Source: Desulforamulus ruminis DSM 2154 (lineage in GTDB: Bacteria; Bacillota; Desulfotomaculia; Desulfotomaculales; Desulfotomaculaceae). From it: a stretch of DNA of 64,000 bases. Shown here in pieces: positions 33,366 through 41,675 of the stretch. A model generated the notes under the pieces. The model saw nothing but the letters and a program-made list of their open reading frames with translations. It was not told the origin of the DNA and did not search any database. Where the stretch lies: contig NC_015589.1 in assembly GCF_000215085.1 (NCBI RefSeq), forward strand, positions 2,046,001 to 2,110,000, written 5' to 3'. Every line of letters starts with the position of its first letter. Within the stretch, counting starts at the first letter, position 1. A program made the position numbers and the translations under genes.

Positions 33366-34136
33366 TCAGCCATTATCCGCATTGTCACTTAGATGTTTTC
33401 TTCGGTATGCTTTGGGGGTCATATTCATTTGCTGCACAAAAACGCGGTTAAAATAAGAAGGATCGGTAAAACCGCATTCACTGGAAATACGATAGGCGGG
33501 ATAGTTGGTGGTTTCCAATAATTTACAGGCATATTCGATCTTTAATTTATTGACGTAGTCTATGTAGGGAACCCCTACTTCCTTCTTAAAGATGCGGCTG
33601 AAATATTGGGGGTTCAAAAATACATAGGATGAAACCGCTTGCAGGGATAGTTTTTGTTTAAAGTTATCGTGAATATATTTGATTGATTTTTCAATGAGGT
33701 GTTTATTGTTGGTTTTGGTTTCCGTGACTTCTTCACCGGGGTCGACCTGACGCACAGTTACCGTGGTCGGGGTAGTCAACAGGTCATGGAATATCTGTTT
33801 GAAAACCGACGGTTTAATGGGTTTCAGCAAATATTCCTGAACGCGCAGGCGAATGGCTTTTTGGGCATAAGAAAAGTCCGAATAAGCCGATAGAATGATA
33901 ACACGGGCCTGGGGAAGGAATTTTCTGATCTCCTCCAGAGCCTTTAAGCCGTCCATTTCAGGAATGAGGATGTCCATGATGATCATGTCCGGTCGATATT
34001 GTTTGGCCAGTTTAACCGCCTGGCCGCCGCTTTGGCAGGTAAGTATTTTATCTTTAGCGAGAAGTTCTTCGGCTACAATGGATTTGAGAAATTCCAATTC
34101 GAGTAATTCATCTTCCACAATTAAAACGACGCTCAT
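33366..34136 (-). CDS. YesN/AraC-type response regulator of the BMC locus
   Basis: 256 residues. The receiver (1-120) has VEDE, the phospho-acceptor Asp in MIIMDILIPEMDG and the Lys in YLLKPIKPS. The C-terminal AraC domain (about 150-250) has two helix-turn-helices (SLQAVSSYVFLNPQYFSRIF, AYRISSECGFTDPSYFNRVF). It overlaps the start of nothing but abuts the PocR kinase gene, forming a two-component pair. Such pairs regularly accompany glycyl-radical microcompartment operons, so it likely activates the choline BMC promoter. ATG at 34136 follows AGGAGAT. Confidence 0.88.
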   Translation of the reverse strand: MSVVLIVEDELLELEFLKSIVAEELLAKDKILTCQSGGQAVKLAKQYRPDMIIMDILIPEMDGLKALEEIRKFLPQARVIILSAYSDFSYAQKAIRLRVQEYLLKPIKPSVFKQIFHDLLTTPTTVTVRQVDPGEEVTETKTNNKHLIEKSIKYIHDNFKQKLSLQAVSSYVFLNPQYFSRIFKKEVGVPYIDYVNKLKIEYACKLLETTNYPAYRISSECGFTDPSYFNRVFVQQMNMTPKAYRRKHLSDNADNG

Positions 34137-34137
34137 A

Positions 34138-35379
34138 CTATCTCCTCGCATTGGGTTTGGTAGAAATCGAAATCTTGACCGTACTTCCGCTATAGTCCGA
34201 TTTTACAACTTTTAACCCGTAATCCTCTCCAAAATACCGTTTCAACCGTTTGTCCGTACTGCGAAAACCAATTCCCAGCTTGTTTTCCGGCTGCTGCAGG
34301 CTTTGTAAGACTTCTTTGGGAAAGCCATTGCCATTATCTACGACAAAAATATGGATGTCATCTTTATATTTTTCAGCATAAATCTTTATCTTGCCCCCGT
34401 CCCTTTTGGGGGTAATGCCATGGATAAGGGCATTCTCAACCATAGGCTGTATGATCATGTTGGGTATCCGGTGAGGTTTAACGGAGTCGGCAATATCAAT
34501 TTCATATTCCAGACGGTTTCTGAATCTTTTCTTTTGAATATAAAGGTATTTATCGATATTATCAATCTCGGCTCCAATGGTGTGCAGTTCATCGTCCTGC
34601 TTTAAATTATAGCGCAGTAAATCCGATAGACAGTAAATAAGTTCTTCGGTGGTATGGGATTTTTCAAAATAGGCGATACGCGCAATGGTGTTCAAGGTGT
34701 TAAATAGGAAATGGGGATTAACCACCAGAGACATATTTTTTGCTTCCAGGTCCAGAATCTTTTTTTCCAGCATTTCTTTTTCAATAGACAATCTGGCGAT
34801 GGCCGTATCGGTATTCTGGAGGCTTTCAGAAAAATCGTAGGAAATATTTTTGGCAATATGGTTGCAGAGTTGTTCGTGAATATCAACTTTGCTTTCTTCA
34901 ATGGTTTTTATAGCTGAAATGGATTTAGCAATAAATTCCGGCTCCAGATTTTTCTCTTTGGCCAAAGCCATGATATCAATCAGATACTTCCGGTGCTCAC
35001 TTTCCGGTGAATAAACCTGCGCTCCCACCACATAGCCGACCGTTTGGTCATTAAAATCCACCGGCAAAACAATGTTGGAAAGTCCATGCCGGCAGGTAAA
35101 GCGGTCTCCCTTACCGGGTTCTAATTTGCAAATATAGTCGGAGCATACCCGCCTTTCATCCTGCTGGCAAATCAGCTTACAAAAATCAGGAGACGGATTA
35201 AACTCAAGCAGGATCTCACCTTGGGTATCCACCAGTTGTACAGAAATATTGGACAGGGATAAAAGGCCGCTATATCGAGAATATAGATTGGAATCCACGA
35301 AATCTTTTAATGTTTTGTCTGTCTTATTCATCCTTTTCGCTATGTCTCTTTCTATGATTGATTGTATTTTACGTAGCAA
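34138..35379 (-). CDS. PocR-domain sensor histidine kinase
   Basis: 413 residues, no membrane segment. Residues about 25-170 form a PocR ligand-binding domain with conserved cysteines (FCKLICQQDERRVCSDYIC, TCRHGLSNIVLPV). A coiled coil follows, then a LytS/YesM-type kinase with the His in NPHFLFNTLNTI (near 218) and HATPase_c (PMVENALIHGI, DNGNGFP, GIGFRSTDKRL). PocR domains sense small metabolites such as diols; choline or a breakdown product is the likely signal here, by context. The start is uncertain (TTG at 35379 or ATG at 35331). Confidence 0.85.
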   Translation of the reverse strand: MLRKIQSIIERDIAKRMNKTDKTLKDFVDSNLYSRYSGLLSLSNISVQLVDTQGEILLEFNPSPDFCKLICQQDERRVCSDYICKLEPGKGDRFTCRHGLSNIVLPVDFNDQTVGYVVGAQVYSPESEHRKYLIDIMALAKEKNLEPEFIAKSISAIKTIEESKVDIHEQLCNHIAKNISYDFSESLQNTDTAIARLSIEKEMLEKKILDLEAKNMSLVVNPHFLFNTLNTIARIAYFEKSHTTEELIYCLSDLLRYNLKQDDELHTIGAEIDNIDKYLYIQKKRFRNRLEYEIDIADSVKPHRIPNMIIQPMVENALIHGITPKRDGGKIKIYAEKYKDDIHIFVVDNGNGFPKEVLQSLQQPENKLGIGFRSTDKRLKRYFGEDYGLKVVKSDYSGSTVKISISTKPNARR

Positions 35380-35403
35380 GATATTGTGAATCCATCACAA
35401 AAA

Positions 35404-35488
35404 AGCATCCGAGGGCATGGGACCCAATTCTTTAAGCGGTTAAAGACAAAAAGAAAAAGTGGTCACGGATTTCGGATGCAACCCTAAT
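35404..35488 (-). promoter_or_regulatory. Leader hairpin before the PocR kinase
   Basis: GCATCCGA (35404-35411) pairs with TCGGATGC (35481-35488) across about 70 bases; on the minus strand the 3' arm is followed by TTTTTTG, 20-30 bp before the kinase. It could terminate leftward transcription entering the regulator genes. Confidence 0.4.
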
Positions 35489-35634
35489 TATGCCAAAAAA
35501 GTTGAATAAAACAAAAATTTTACATTTTTATAATACAATACCCTTATAAAAATGTAAAGGAATAAGCAAAAGCACACAATTCTGTACAGTTTAACCTACA
35601 ATTGTGTACTTTCCTCCATTGGGGTATTTAAAGA

Positions 35635-35675
35635 CCGCCTCACTAAAATGAGGCGGCCTCAGACTGTCAAAAAAC
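35635..35675. repeat. Left inverted repeat of the 35.6-39.1 kb segment
   Basis: A hairpin CCGCCTCA-ctaaaa-TGAGGCGG (35635-35656) continues as CCTCAGACTGTCAAAAAACC. The same block occurs inverted at 39098-39141. Together they bracket mobile-element genes and lie just outside host operons. Confidence 0.65.
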
Positions 35676-35813
35676 CTCGTAAGAAACGGGGTTCTTGATA
35701 ATATCCGGGTTGGAGTACCCTTGATTTTTCCGCTGGTTGTGGCGTTCCCGAATGAATACGCTTTTCTTTTGATAGGCTTCGTTGCGAACAATGCAACGGT
35801 CTGTCTGTGGCAT
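35667..35813 (-). pseudogene. MobV/Pre-type relaxase, N-terminal fragment
   Basis: 48 residues: CIVRNEAYQKKSVFIRERHN, then QRKNQGYSNPDI and IKNPVSYEVF before TGA. The RHNxRKNxxYxNPDI stretch is the N-terminal signature of Mob/Pre plasmid-mobilisation relaxases, normally 350-450 residues. The frame stops exactly where the inverted repeat begins, so the gene was cut by a rearrangement there. Confidence 0.7.
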
Positions 35814-35879
35814 GGCACACCCTCCCCTCAATTACCGTGATATTTCTGATACTTTTTGCTGGTCTGCGGGAAAAAGGAA

Positions 35880-36419
35880 CTTCGGGCCAAGTTGGCCCGA
35901 AGTGGTTGTGATTGTGAAGTTGAGGAAAATGTGCATAATAAATAAAATATAGCCTTTAAACTGCTTCAGCGCAGACTTCACCGAACTGCTGATACTTCCG
36001 TCTGTCAGTCCCTCCATTCTCGCAATCTGGCTGTACCTCGGTCAACTCACCAATGGCGGTTAAAATGATAGCTTCGGTTTCTTCGCCGATGTAGATTTCC
36101 TCCGGGGTTTCCGGTTTGGTAAGGCACTCGTTATCAATGCCATCGCCCATGTCGAGAATATAATGCGCTTTGTAACGGTAAGTACGCCGCTTACATGCGG
36201 ATTCCTGACGGTCTGCGGTTTTCATGGCTTCCAGCATTTCCTCCGTGATTTCCACGAATATATCTTCCTTGCACCAGTAGTAAAGTCTTTCAGGTTTACG
36301 GTTATCATGGTTAATCCTCCATTCGATTTTTAGGGGTTGGCGTTGCAAAATCGAATGGAGTAGGCGGGGAGCGACAGCCGGGGCAGTATGGCACTTCGGG
36401 CCAAGTTGATCCGAAGTTG
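35880..36419. repeat. Two copies of a 25-bp hairpin motif
   Basis: ACTTCGGGCCAA-GTT-GGCCCGAAGT is a near-perfect palindrome at about 35878-35902. A worn copy (ACTTCGGGCCAAGTTGATCC) is at about 36393-36412. They lie either side of the broken sigma-like gene and may be element-specific sites. A further perfect 14-bp inverted repeat lies at 36317-36360. Confidence 0.5.
35950..36315 (-). pseudogene. Mobile-element sigma-70-like protein, frameshifted
   Basis: The first frame reads HDNRKPERLYYWCKEDIFVE, TEEMLEAMKTADRQESACK and AIILTAIGELTEVQ, like the short sigma-related proteins of Tn916/CTn-type elements. After TEVQ the matching helix-turn-helix (QIARMEGLTDGSISSSVKSA) continues in another frame, so a small deletion joined the two parts. 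No proper start codon is left. It marks a decayed integrative element. Confidence 0.65.
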
Positions 36420-36568
36420 CACAAGGGTTTGTCCGAAAGGTCAGCAAATAAAAAGACACCTATTCGAGAAAAACCTCGAACGATGTCGTATAAAAATGGG
36501 CGCAGTAGCCGCCGTTTTTGGATATCGGCCGATATACTAGAAGTTTCTATCAAATAAATTGTGGAAGT

Positions 36569-37312
36569 CTATTCCCAGTTAAAAAAGCGGAGAGAAACAG
36601 TAGTACATATTACTGCAATTACAATCATCAAAACCACCGGAATAAAAACACTATCTATTGGCAGACCGAGTGAAGCAGCTTTGAGAAGTTTTATTCCTTG
36701 TGTCAATGGCAATATATCTGCTACTTTTTGTAGTGCAACGGGCATCACTTCGTAAGGCAGGGTAGCTCCCGAAAAAATAAGCATTGGAAAATACAGCAGG
36801 CTGGCAGCGGCACTTGCTATTTTAATGTTTGGCGCAATTCCTCCCACCAGTAGCCCAATGCTGAACATTGACAGCATAACCAGTAAGTATGCTCCTAAGA
36901 ATTGAAGCCATGAGCCGTATAACTGATAGCCGAAAAATATCGCCCCTGTTGCATAGACAAGAATAAGTGAAATAATTGAATAAAGTGCGTAAATGACAAC
37001 TTGTACCGCCAAGATAAGAGCAGGACTGGTAGGTGTGACTTTGAACCGCTTTAATATTTTTCTGCTTCGATAATCAGATACAACTAAGGAAAGCCCCATC
37101 ACACCTCCGGCACAAATGGCAATGGTTGATACCGCACCGAAAGATTGTTCCAAAAAGGTATATTCCGCACCGTCAAAAGCAGGCTTATTTCCAAACACCG
37201 CTCCCAAGATAATAACGACAACAATAGGCATACAGATAGCAAAAATGAACATGTCCATCCCACGGAGGGATAACCTGATTTCTGTTTTTAGTAAGGTTCT
37301 AAATGCTTTCAT
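36569..37312 (-). CDS. ABC-2 type exporter permease
   Basis: 247 residues with six membrane segments and the ABC-2 layout (FRTLLKTEIRLSLRG at the N-terminus, PMLIFSGATLPYEVMP before the last helices). It overlaps the ATPase gene by 14 bp and follows it, forming one exporter. It would move a drug or peptide outward. The pair lies inside the repeat-bounded mobile segment. Confidence 0.87.
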   Translation of the reverse strand: MKAFRTLLKTEIRLSLRGMDMFIFAICMPIVVVIILGAVFGNKPAFDGAEYTFLEQSFGAVSTIAICAGGVMGLSLVVSDYRSRKILKRFKVTPTSPALILAVQVVIYALYSIISLILVYATGAIFFGYQLYGSWLQFLGAYLLVMLSMFSIGLLVGGIAPNIKIASAAASLLYFPMLIFSGATLPYEVMPVALQKVADILPLTQGIKLLKAASLGLPIDSVFIPVVLMIVIAVICTTVSLRFFNWE

Positions 37313-38030
37313 TTTCTACCTCCTCGTCTGTGTACCAAAGATATGCGTCCTCAAATTTTTCATAAGGACTGGTAGCGATTGCTTCTTGTACTGTCCCGTA
37401 AAAAATACTTTCTCCCTTTTTCAAAATCATGATTTTGTTACAAAGAGCTTCTACCTCGTCCATGAAATGAGAGGTTAATAAAATCGTAATTCCTTTCGCT
37501 TTTAATTCGGAAAGGCTTTTCCACACATCCCGTCGTGCTTTAGCATCCAAACCGGTGGTTAGCTCGTCCAAAAATACGACCTCGGGATTTGGAATTAGTG
37601 CCAGCACGATAAAAAGTCGCTGCTTCTGACCTCCCGAAAGCTCACTGACCAGGCTTTTCAGCTTGTCAGAAAGTCCGAATTGTTTTAGAAGAGCGCCATA
37701 ATCCAGAGAAGTTTTGTAAAGCGAAGCTGTGACCTCACAAAGTTCAGCTACCTTTATTTTGTCCTGATAGTTCGCTTCCTGAAATTGAACACCAACTCTC
37801 TCAAACAACTTTTTTCGCTCTTTCTGCGGATTCATTCCTAAAATGGATACGGTTCCACGATCTTGCTTTTTTGTTCCCAAAATACATTCAATTGTTGTAC
37901 TTTTACCCGCGCCATTTGCACCCAGCAAGCCAAATACTTCTCCACGGCAAATGGAGATATTGATATGCTCCACGGCTTTGATGTGATCATAAGACTTGCA
38001 TAGGTTTTTTACTTCAATCGTTGTTTCCAT
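37299..38030 (-). CDS. ABC-2 type exporter ATPase
   Basis: 243 residues. Walker A GANGAGKST, Q-loop GVQFQEANY, signature LSGGQKQRLFIVLALI, Walker B VVFLDELTTGLDA and His in LTSHFMDEVEAL are all intact. It drives the permease encoded next. It lies downstream of a double-MerR regulator, with a matching operator-like motif in the 58-bp gap, so it is probably induced by its substrate. Confidence 0.9.
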   Translation of the reverse strand: METTIEVKNLCKSYDHIKAVEHINISICRGEVFGLLGANGAGKSTTIECILGTKKQDRGTVSILGMNPQKERKKLFERVGVQFQEANYQDKIKVAELCEVTASLYKTSLDYGALLKQFGLSDKLKSLVSELSGGQKQRLFIVLALIPNPEVVFLDELTTGLDAKARRDVWKSLSELKAKGITILLTSHFMDEVEALCNKIMILKKGESIFYGTVQEAIATSPYEKFEDAYLWYTDEEVENESI

Positions 38031-38066
38031 GCGATTAATTCCCTCCTTTTCTTTGCATAAAAGAAT

Positions 38067-38090
38067 AACACCAGAACAAAGTCTGGTGTT
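38067..38090. promoter_or_regulatory. Inverted repeat before the ABC genes, shared with the merR promoter
   Basis: AACACCAGA (38067-38075) and TCTGGTGTT (38082-38090) flank 6 bases. The string AAAGTCTGGTGTTA also occurs at 38893-38906 upstream of the MerR gene. Repetition suggests the MerR protein binds both sites. Confidence 0.5.
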
Positions 38091-38850
38091 AAAGTGTAGA
38101 GTTTTCCTGAAATTGTTTTTTCATTTTTGCAAGATGAGCAAGCATAACTTTTGCGTTTTGTTCAGCGCAATGCAATGATGTGAGTAGCTTATCGCATACG
38201 GAAATAATATCGTCATTTCTCTCTGGATTGTCAATTACCTGCCGAATGTCCGCTTCGGGATTTCGAGATAGGGTATTCAGCATTCGCAAAATTGCTGAAA
38301 GAGAGTAATTGGCACAACGCAGGGAACGTATGATTTTCAACCGCCGAATATCTTCGTCACCATAAACGCGATATCCATTTTGTTTTCTCTTTACAGTAAG
38401 TAATCCGTTCATTTCCCAATTTCTTAAAGCGTCTATTGAGATTTGTAAATAATCGGTCGCTTCTTTTCTGGTTAAAAATGTAGTGCCTGTTTCCTGGCTG
38501 TTACCTGATAACAGCTTTTCAGTAATCGCTATGGCCTCTTCGGCATTTCTTTGCTCATTTCTAATCTGTTGCAGATAATATTCCGTCAAGCAAATTGCCT
38601 TGCCAAAATTCCCAAGCGCGGAAGTTTTAATAATAGTAATTGCTTGCTTCCTCAGGCCATTTTGCAGGACTTCAACCTTTAGAGCAGTTCTCGCAAATTT
38701 AATCTGCTCCATATGAAAATCTGTAAAAACACGATAGCCATTTTCTTTACGCTCCGGTTTGGGAATCAGTTCAAGTTCTTCATAAAGCCGCACGGTATTG
38801 GGATGGATTCCAATGCTATGTGCAATTTCGGATGTCTTGTAAGTGTTCAT
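38089..38850 (-). CDS. Regulator with two MerR DNA-binding domains
   Basis: 253 residues with two MerR-type winged helices in tandem: residues 4-70 (TSEIAHSIGIHPNTVRLYEE, KENGYRVFTD) and about 125-190 (TRKEATDYLQISIDALRNWE, KQNGYRVYGDEDIRRLKII). The second is followed by a dimerising helix. Double-MerR regulators occur on clostridial elements next to ABC exporters, as here. It probably controls itself and the ABC pair through the CTGGTG sites. Confidence 0.87.
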   Translation of the reverse strand: MNTYKTSEIAHSIGIHPNTVRLYEELELIPKPERKENGYRVFTDFHMEQIKFARTALKVEVLQNGLRKQAITIIKTSALGNFGKAICLTEYYLQQIRNEQRNAEEAIAITEKLLSGNSQETGTTFLTRKEATDYLQISIDALRNWEMNGLLTVKRKQNGYRVYGDEDIRRLKIIRSLRCANYSLSAILRMLNTLSRNPEADIRQVIDNPERNDDIISVCDKLLTSLHCAEQNAKVMLAHLAKMKKQFQENSTL

Positions 38851-38882
38851 TTTATCACCACCATTCTATTGCACCATAATAT

Positions 38883-38906
38883 CACCATATAAAAGTCTGG
38901 TGTTAT
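38883..38906 (-). promoter_or_regulatory. MerR-type operator/promoter
   Basis: CACCATATAAAAGTCTGGTG (38883-38902) has 5-bp arms, and the minus strand reads CATTATAACACCAGACTTTTA. It is about 35 bp upstream of the MerR start and shares its motif with 38079-38092. Confidence 0.45.
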
Positions 38907-38983
38907 AATGGAGGGTTTTAATTGTAACCCATAAAAACGAAAGGCTCAAGCATGTGAAAACTATGTGTCACTCTATAAAATGA

Positions 38984-39023
38984 AAACAAGCGTGTCGCCC
39001 ATTTTGAACGATACGCTTGTTTT
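38984..39023. terminator. Terminator right of the mobile segment genes
   Basis: AAAACAAGCGTGTCG faces CGATACGCTTGTTTTT across an 11-base loop, with A/T runs at both ends. It isolates the merR leader from the BMC operon. No gene is seen in 38907-39170. Confidence 0.65.
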
Positions 39024-39097
39024 TAGACATCTACTTGGCAGTGCCCATAAACAGTTTAGTTTTCATACTGTCTTATGCAGGACTACCTAATGGCCGA

Positions 39098-39141
39098 CCT
39101 TTTTTAACAGTCTGAGGCCGCCTCACTAAAATGAGGCGGCC
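39098..39141. repeat. Right inverted repeat of the 35.6-39.1 kb segment
   Basis: CCTTTTTTAACAGTCTGAGG runs into the hairpin GGCCGCCTCA-ctaaaa-TGAGGCGGCC (39116-39141). It is the inverse of 35635-35675, and lies about 30 bp from the last BMC gene stop. Confidence 0.65.
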
Positions 39142-39170
39142 CTTTGTGGTATGGCCTGTTTGCTGGTCGC

Positions 39171-39461
39171 TTAGGCTTGAGTCTTAACTGCGGGAAGCAT
39201 CAGTTCCACGTCGCCATGGGGACGGGGAATAACATGAACGGAGATCAGCTCGCCAACTCGCTGAGCTGCGGCAGCACCGGCATCGGTTGCTGCTTTTACG
39301 GCGCCAACATCGCCTCTTACCATAACGGTTACCAGTCCGCCGCCGACGAATTCGCGGCCAATCAGATGAACATTGGCGGCTTTAACCATGGCGTCTGCCG
39401 CTTCAATGGCTCCTACTAAACCTTTGGTTTCAATTAATCCTAAAGCTTCCGATTTACTCAT
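39171..39461 (-). CDS. BMC-H shell protein (PduA/CutN-like), last gene of the choline BMC operon
   Basis: 96 residues, one BMC domain ([51 protein letters not shown]). Six copies form a hexagonal tile of the shell; the central pore should pass choline or small products. It ends the 17-kb operon, followed 22 bp upstream by pduL on the same strand. AGGAGG precedes the ATG. Confidence 0.93.
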   Translation of the reverse strand: MSKSEALGLIETKGLVGAIEAADAMVKAANVHLIGREFVGGGLVTVMVRGDVGAVKAATDAGAAAAQRVGELISVHVIPRPHGDVELMLPAVKTQA

Positions 39462-39482
39462 TTTTGTTTCCTCCTAAAATTT

Positions 39483-40127
39483 TTATTTTGCAATGGTTAT
39501 CCTTGAGGTTGAGGCGAGATGCATGGCATTCGCTTCTTCCGTGTCGATATGAAATTCAAGAGCCGAGGTGTTGTTGGCTCTGATAACGACATTCGAGTAG
39601 GTTCCTCCCCGAAGTCCGTCTATCTTAATGGTCACCTGTTCCCCATCGGTTACGCCAAAATGTTTTGCATCTTCCAGGGTCATGTGAATATGACGCTGGG
39701 CGATCAAAAGGCCTTTAGCAAGAATCACGCTTCCTTTGGGACCAATGAGGGTAACTCCCGGCGTTCCCTGCAGGTCTCCGGACAACCTCACCGGGGCGGT
39801 TACGCCCAGTTTAAAGCAGTCTCCCTGGAGTATTTCCACCTGGGATTCGCTGCGCACCGGCCCGAGGATGCGAACCTTTTCAATGGCTCCTTTCGGCCCG
39901 GCAATGGTCAGGGTTTCCTTACAAGCGTACTGCATGGGCTGAGAAAGTTCCTTGACTTTTGTTAGTTGGTATCCGGCGCCAAACAAGGTTTCCAAATCTG
40001 CCTGGGAAAGATGGATATGGCGGTTCGATATCCCTACGGGTATGGAGTAATCGACCTCTTTTTCCAAATACCCCCCTTCTTTGATTGCTTCCAGCAGAAG
40101 TGCTGCTAAAGCGTCATACTTTCCCAC
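39483..40127 (-). CDS. pduL: PduL-type phosphotransacylase
   Basis: 214 residues. Both PduL repeats carry their zinc-binding His motif (PVGISNRHIHLSQADLETLF and AQRHIHMTLEDAKHFG). It converts acetyl-CoA to acetyl phosphate inside the shell, freeing CoA for the aldehyde dehydrogenase. The N-terminal KYDALAALLLEAIKEGG is an amphipathic helix like BMC encapsulation peptides. GTG start with GAGGTG 10 bases upstream. Confidence 0.92.
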   Translation of the reverse strand: MGKYDALAALLLEAIKEGGYLEKEVDYSIPVGISNRHIHLSQADLETLFGAGYQLTKVKELSQPMQYACKETLTIAGPKGAIEKVRILGPVRSESQVEILQGDCFKLGVTAPVRLSGDLQGTPGVTLIGPKGSVILAKGLLIAQRHIHMTLEDAKHFGVTDGEQVTIKIDGLRGGTYSNVVIRANNTSALEFHIDTEEANAMHLASTSRITIAK

Positions 40128-40129
40128 TT

Positions 40130-41605
40130 TTAGTGATCACCTCTTTTTTTCAGTAGCGAAATAACTTCATTGACAACATTCATAAGCTGATCTTCACTGA
40201 TGCCGCTCTCTGCGGAGCAAGCTGAATAGGAGGTGGTTGCTGCATTTTCGGCGCACTCTTTAATACCATAGGCTACACGCTTTTTATTGATCAGATGCAT
40301 GGGGGTTACATTATCGGAGGTTGCGCTTCCCCCCCAGGTACCGCATCCCAGTGTAAAGGCCGGGGCAAGTCCGGTGCTTACGCCCACGCCGCCATGGGTG
40401 GAGGGAGTGTTGACCAAGATCCTGAACACCGGTTTTTCAGCGAATTTCATGGCCATTTCAGGATTTTCCGTATGAATGGAAAGGCTGTGGCCTACGCCGC
40501 CGTTATTTAGAAGTTTAATACACAAATCACACGCTTCTTCCCAATTCTTTACGGTATAAAAGGCCAATACGGTGGTCAACTTTTCGTAAGAAAGGGGATA
40601 TCCTTCGCCCACACCCTGTTGTTCACCCAGCAGAACTTTAGTTCCCGGCGGAATGGTTATACCGGCGCTTTCTGCAATGACGGCCGGGGATCTGCCAACC
40701 AATTTGGCGTTCATGGCGTGGCCGCGGACAAACAATTTTTTAGCAACCCGGTTGGTTTCCTCGGGGGTCATGAAGTATCCGCCCTGGCGTTTGAACTCTT
40801 CCATCACCTGATCCCGCATGCATTCTTCAACAATCACCGCCTGCTCGGAGGCGCAGATGGTTCCATAGTCAAAGGTTTTGCTGGTGATAATATTCTTGAC
40901 TGCCTTGGCCACATTAGCGGTTCTCTCGATATAGGACGGAACGTTGCCCGGTCCTACGCCCAGAGCCGGTTTCCCGGCGCTGTAGGCGGCCTTTACCATG
41001 GCGGAGCCGCCGGTGGCAATAATCATGGCCACTTCATCGCATTTCATCAATTCATCCGTGGCAACCTTGGTGGGCTTGGAAATGCATCCGATAATATTGG
41101 CCGGAGCGCCGGCAGCCACTGCGGCGTCATTCATCAGTCTGGCGGCCTGCAGGGTGCATTTCAGCGCCGAAGGATGCGGTGAGAACACAATCCCGTTCCG
41201 GGTTTTCATGGCAATAATGGATTTGTAGATCACCGTAGAGGTGGGATTGGTTGAGGGAATAATCCCCATGAGCAATCCTACCGGCTCGGCAATCTCTACG
41301 ATTTTATTGACCGGATCGTCTTTGATGACGCCAATGGTTTGCATAGGTTTGATAAATTTGTACAGTTCTGTGGAAGCAAACTGATTTTTGAAAGTTTTAT
41401 CTTCCACTTTACCAAATCCCGTTTCTTCCACCGCCAGTTTGGCCAGGGAAACCGCATTTTCCTCCGCGGCTTTCACCATATTGCAGATGATTTTATCAAT
41501 CTGCTCGGAATTAAATTTGGCCAGTTCAGTTTGTGCCAGTTTGGCCTGACGGGCAAGATTTCTGGTTTCCTGCAGGGATTGTAAATCATAATCAAAGTTT
41601 TGCAA
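40130..41605 (-). CDS. CoA-acylating acetaldehyde dehydrogenase of the BMC
   Basis: 491 residues of the EutE/AdhE-N family. The catalytic Cys251 is present in TFDYGTICASEQAVIVEE; the nucleotide-binding region has STNPTSTVIYKSIIAMKTRN. It oxidises the acetaldehyde made by CutC to acetyl-CoA with NAD+. A C-terminal helix after a linker (ISEDQLMNVVNEVISLLKK) is a typical encapsulation peptide. It is paralogous to the 54175 gene, which lacks the Cys. TTG start after GAGAGGAAG. Confidence 0.92.
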   Translation of the reverse strand: MQNFDYDLQSLQETRNLARQAKLAQTELAKFNSEQIDKIICNMVKAAEENAVSLAKLAVEETGFGKVEDKTFKNQFASTELYKFIKPMQTIGVIKDDPVNKIVEIAEPVGLLMGIIPSTNPTSTVIYKSIIAMKTRNGIVFSPHPSALKCTLQAARLMNDAAVAAGAPANIIGCISKPTKVATDELMKCDEVAMIIATGGSAMVKAAYSAGKPALGVGPGNVPSYIERTANVAKAVKNIITSKTFDYGTICASEQAVIVEECMRDQVMEEFKRQGGYFMTPEETNRVAKKLFVRGHAMNAKLVGRSPAVIAESAGITIPPGTKVLLGEQQGVGEGYPLSYEKLTTVLAFYTVKNWEEACDLCIKLLNNGGVGHSLSIHTENPEMAMKFAEKPVFRILVNTPSTHGGVGVSTGLAPAFTLGCGTWGGSATSDNVTPMHLINKKRVAYGIKECAENAATTSYSACSAESGISEDQLMNVVNEVISLLKKRGDH

Positions 41606-41675
41606 TTGACTCTTCCTCTCTACAACGTCTTCTACCTGTTTAGAGGCATTCAGTATTTAGCGTCTTGTATAAAGG

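Noticed and set aside
40619-41182. 187-residue plus-strand frame inside the aldehyde dehydrogenase gene
   Set aside because: Antisense shadow of a high-GC third-position gene; Gly/His/Phe-rich as expected for such shadows.
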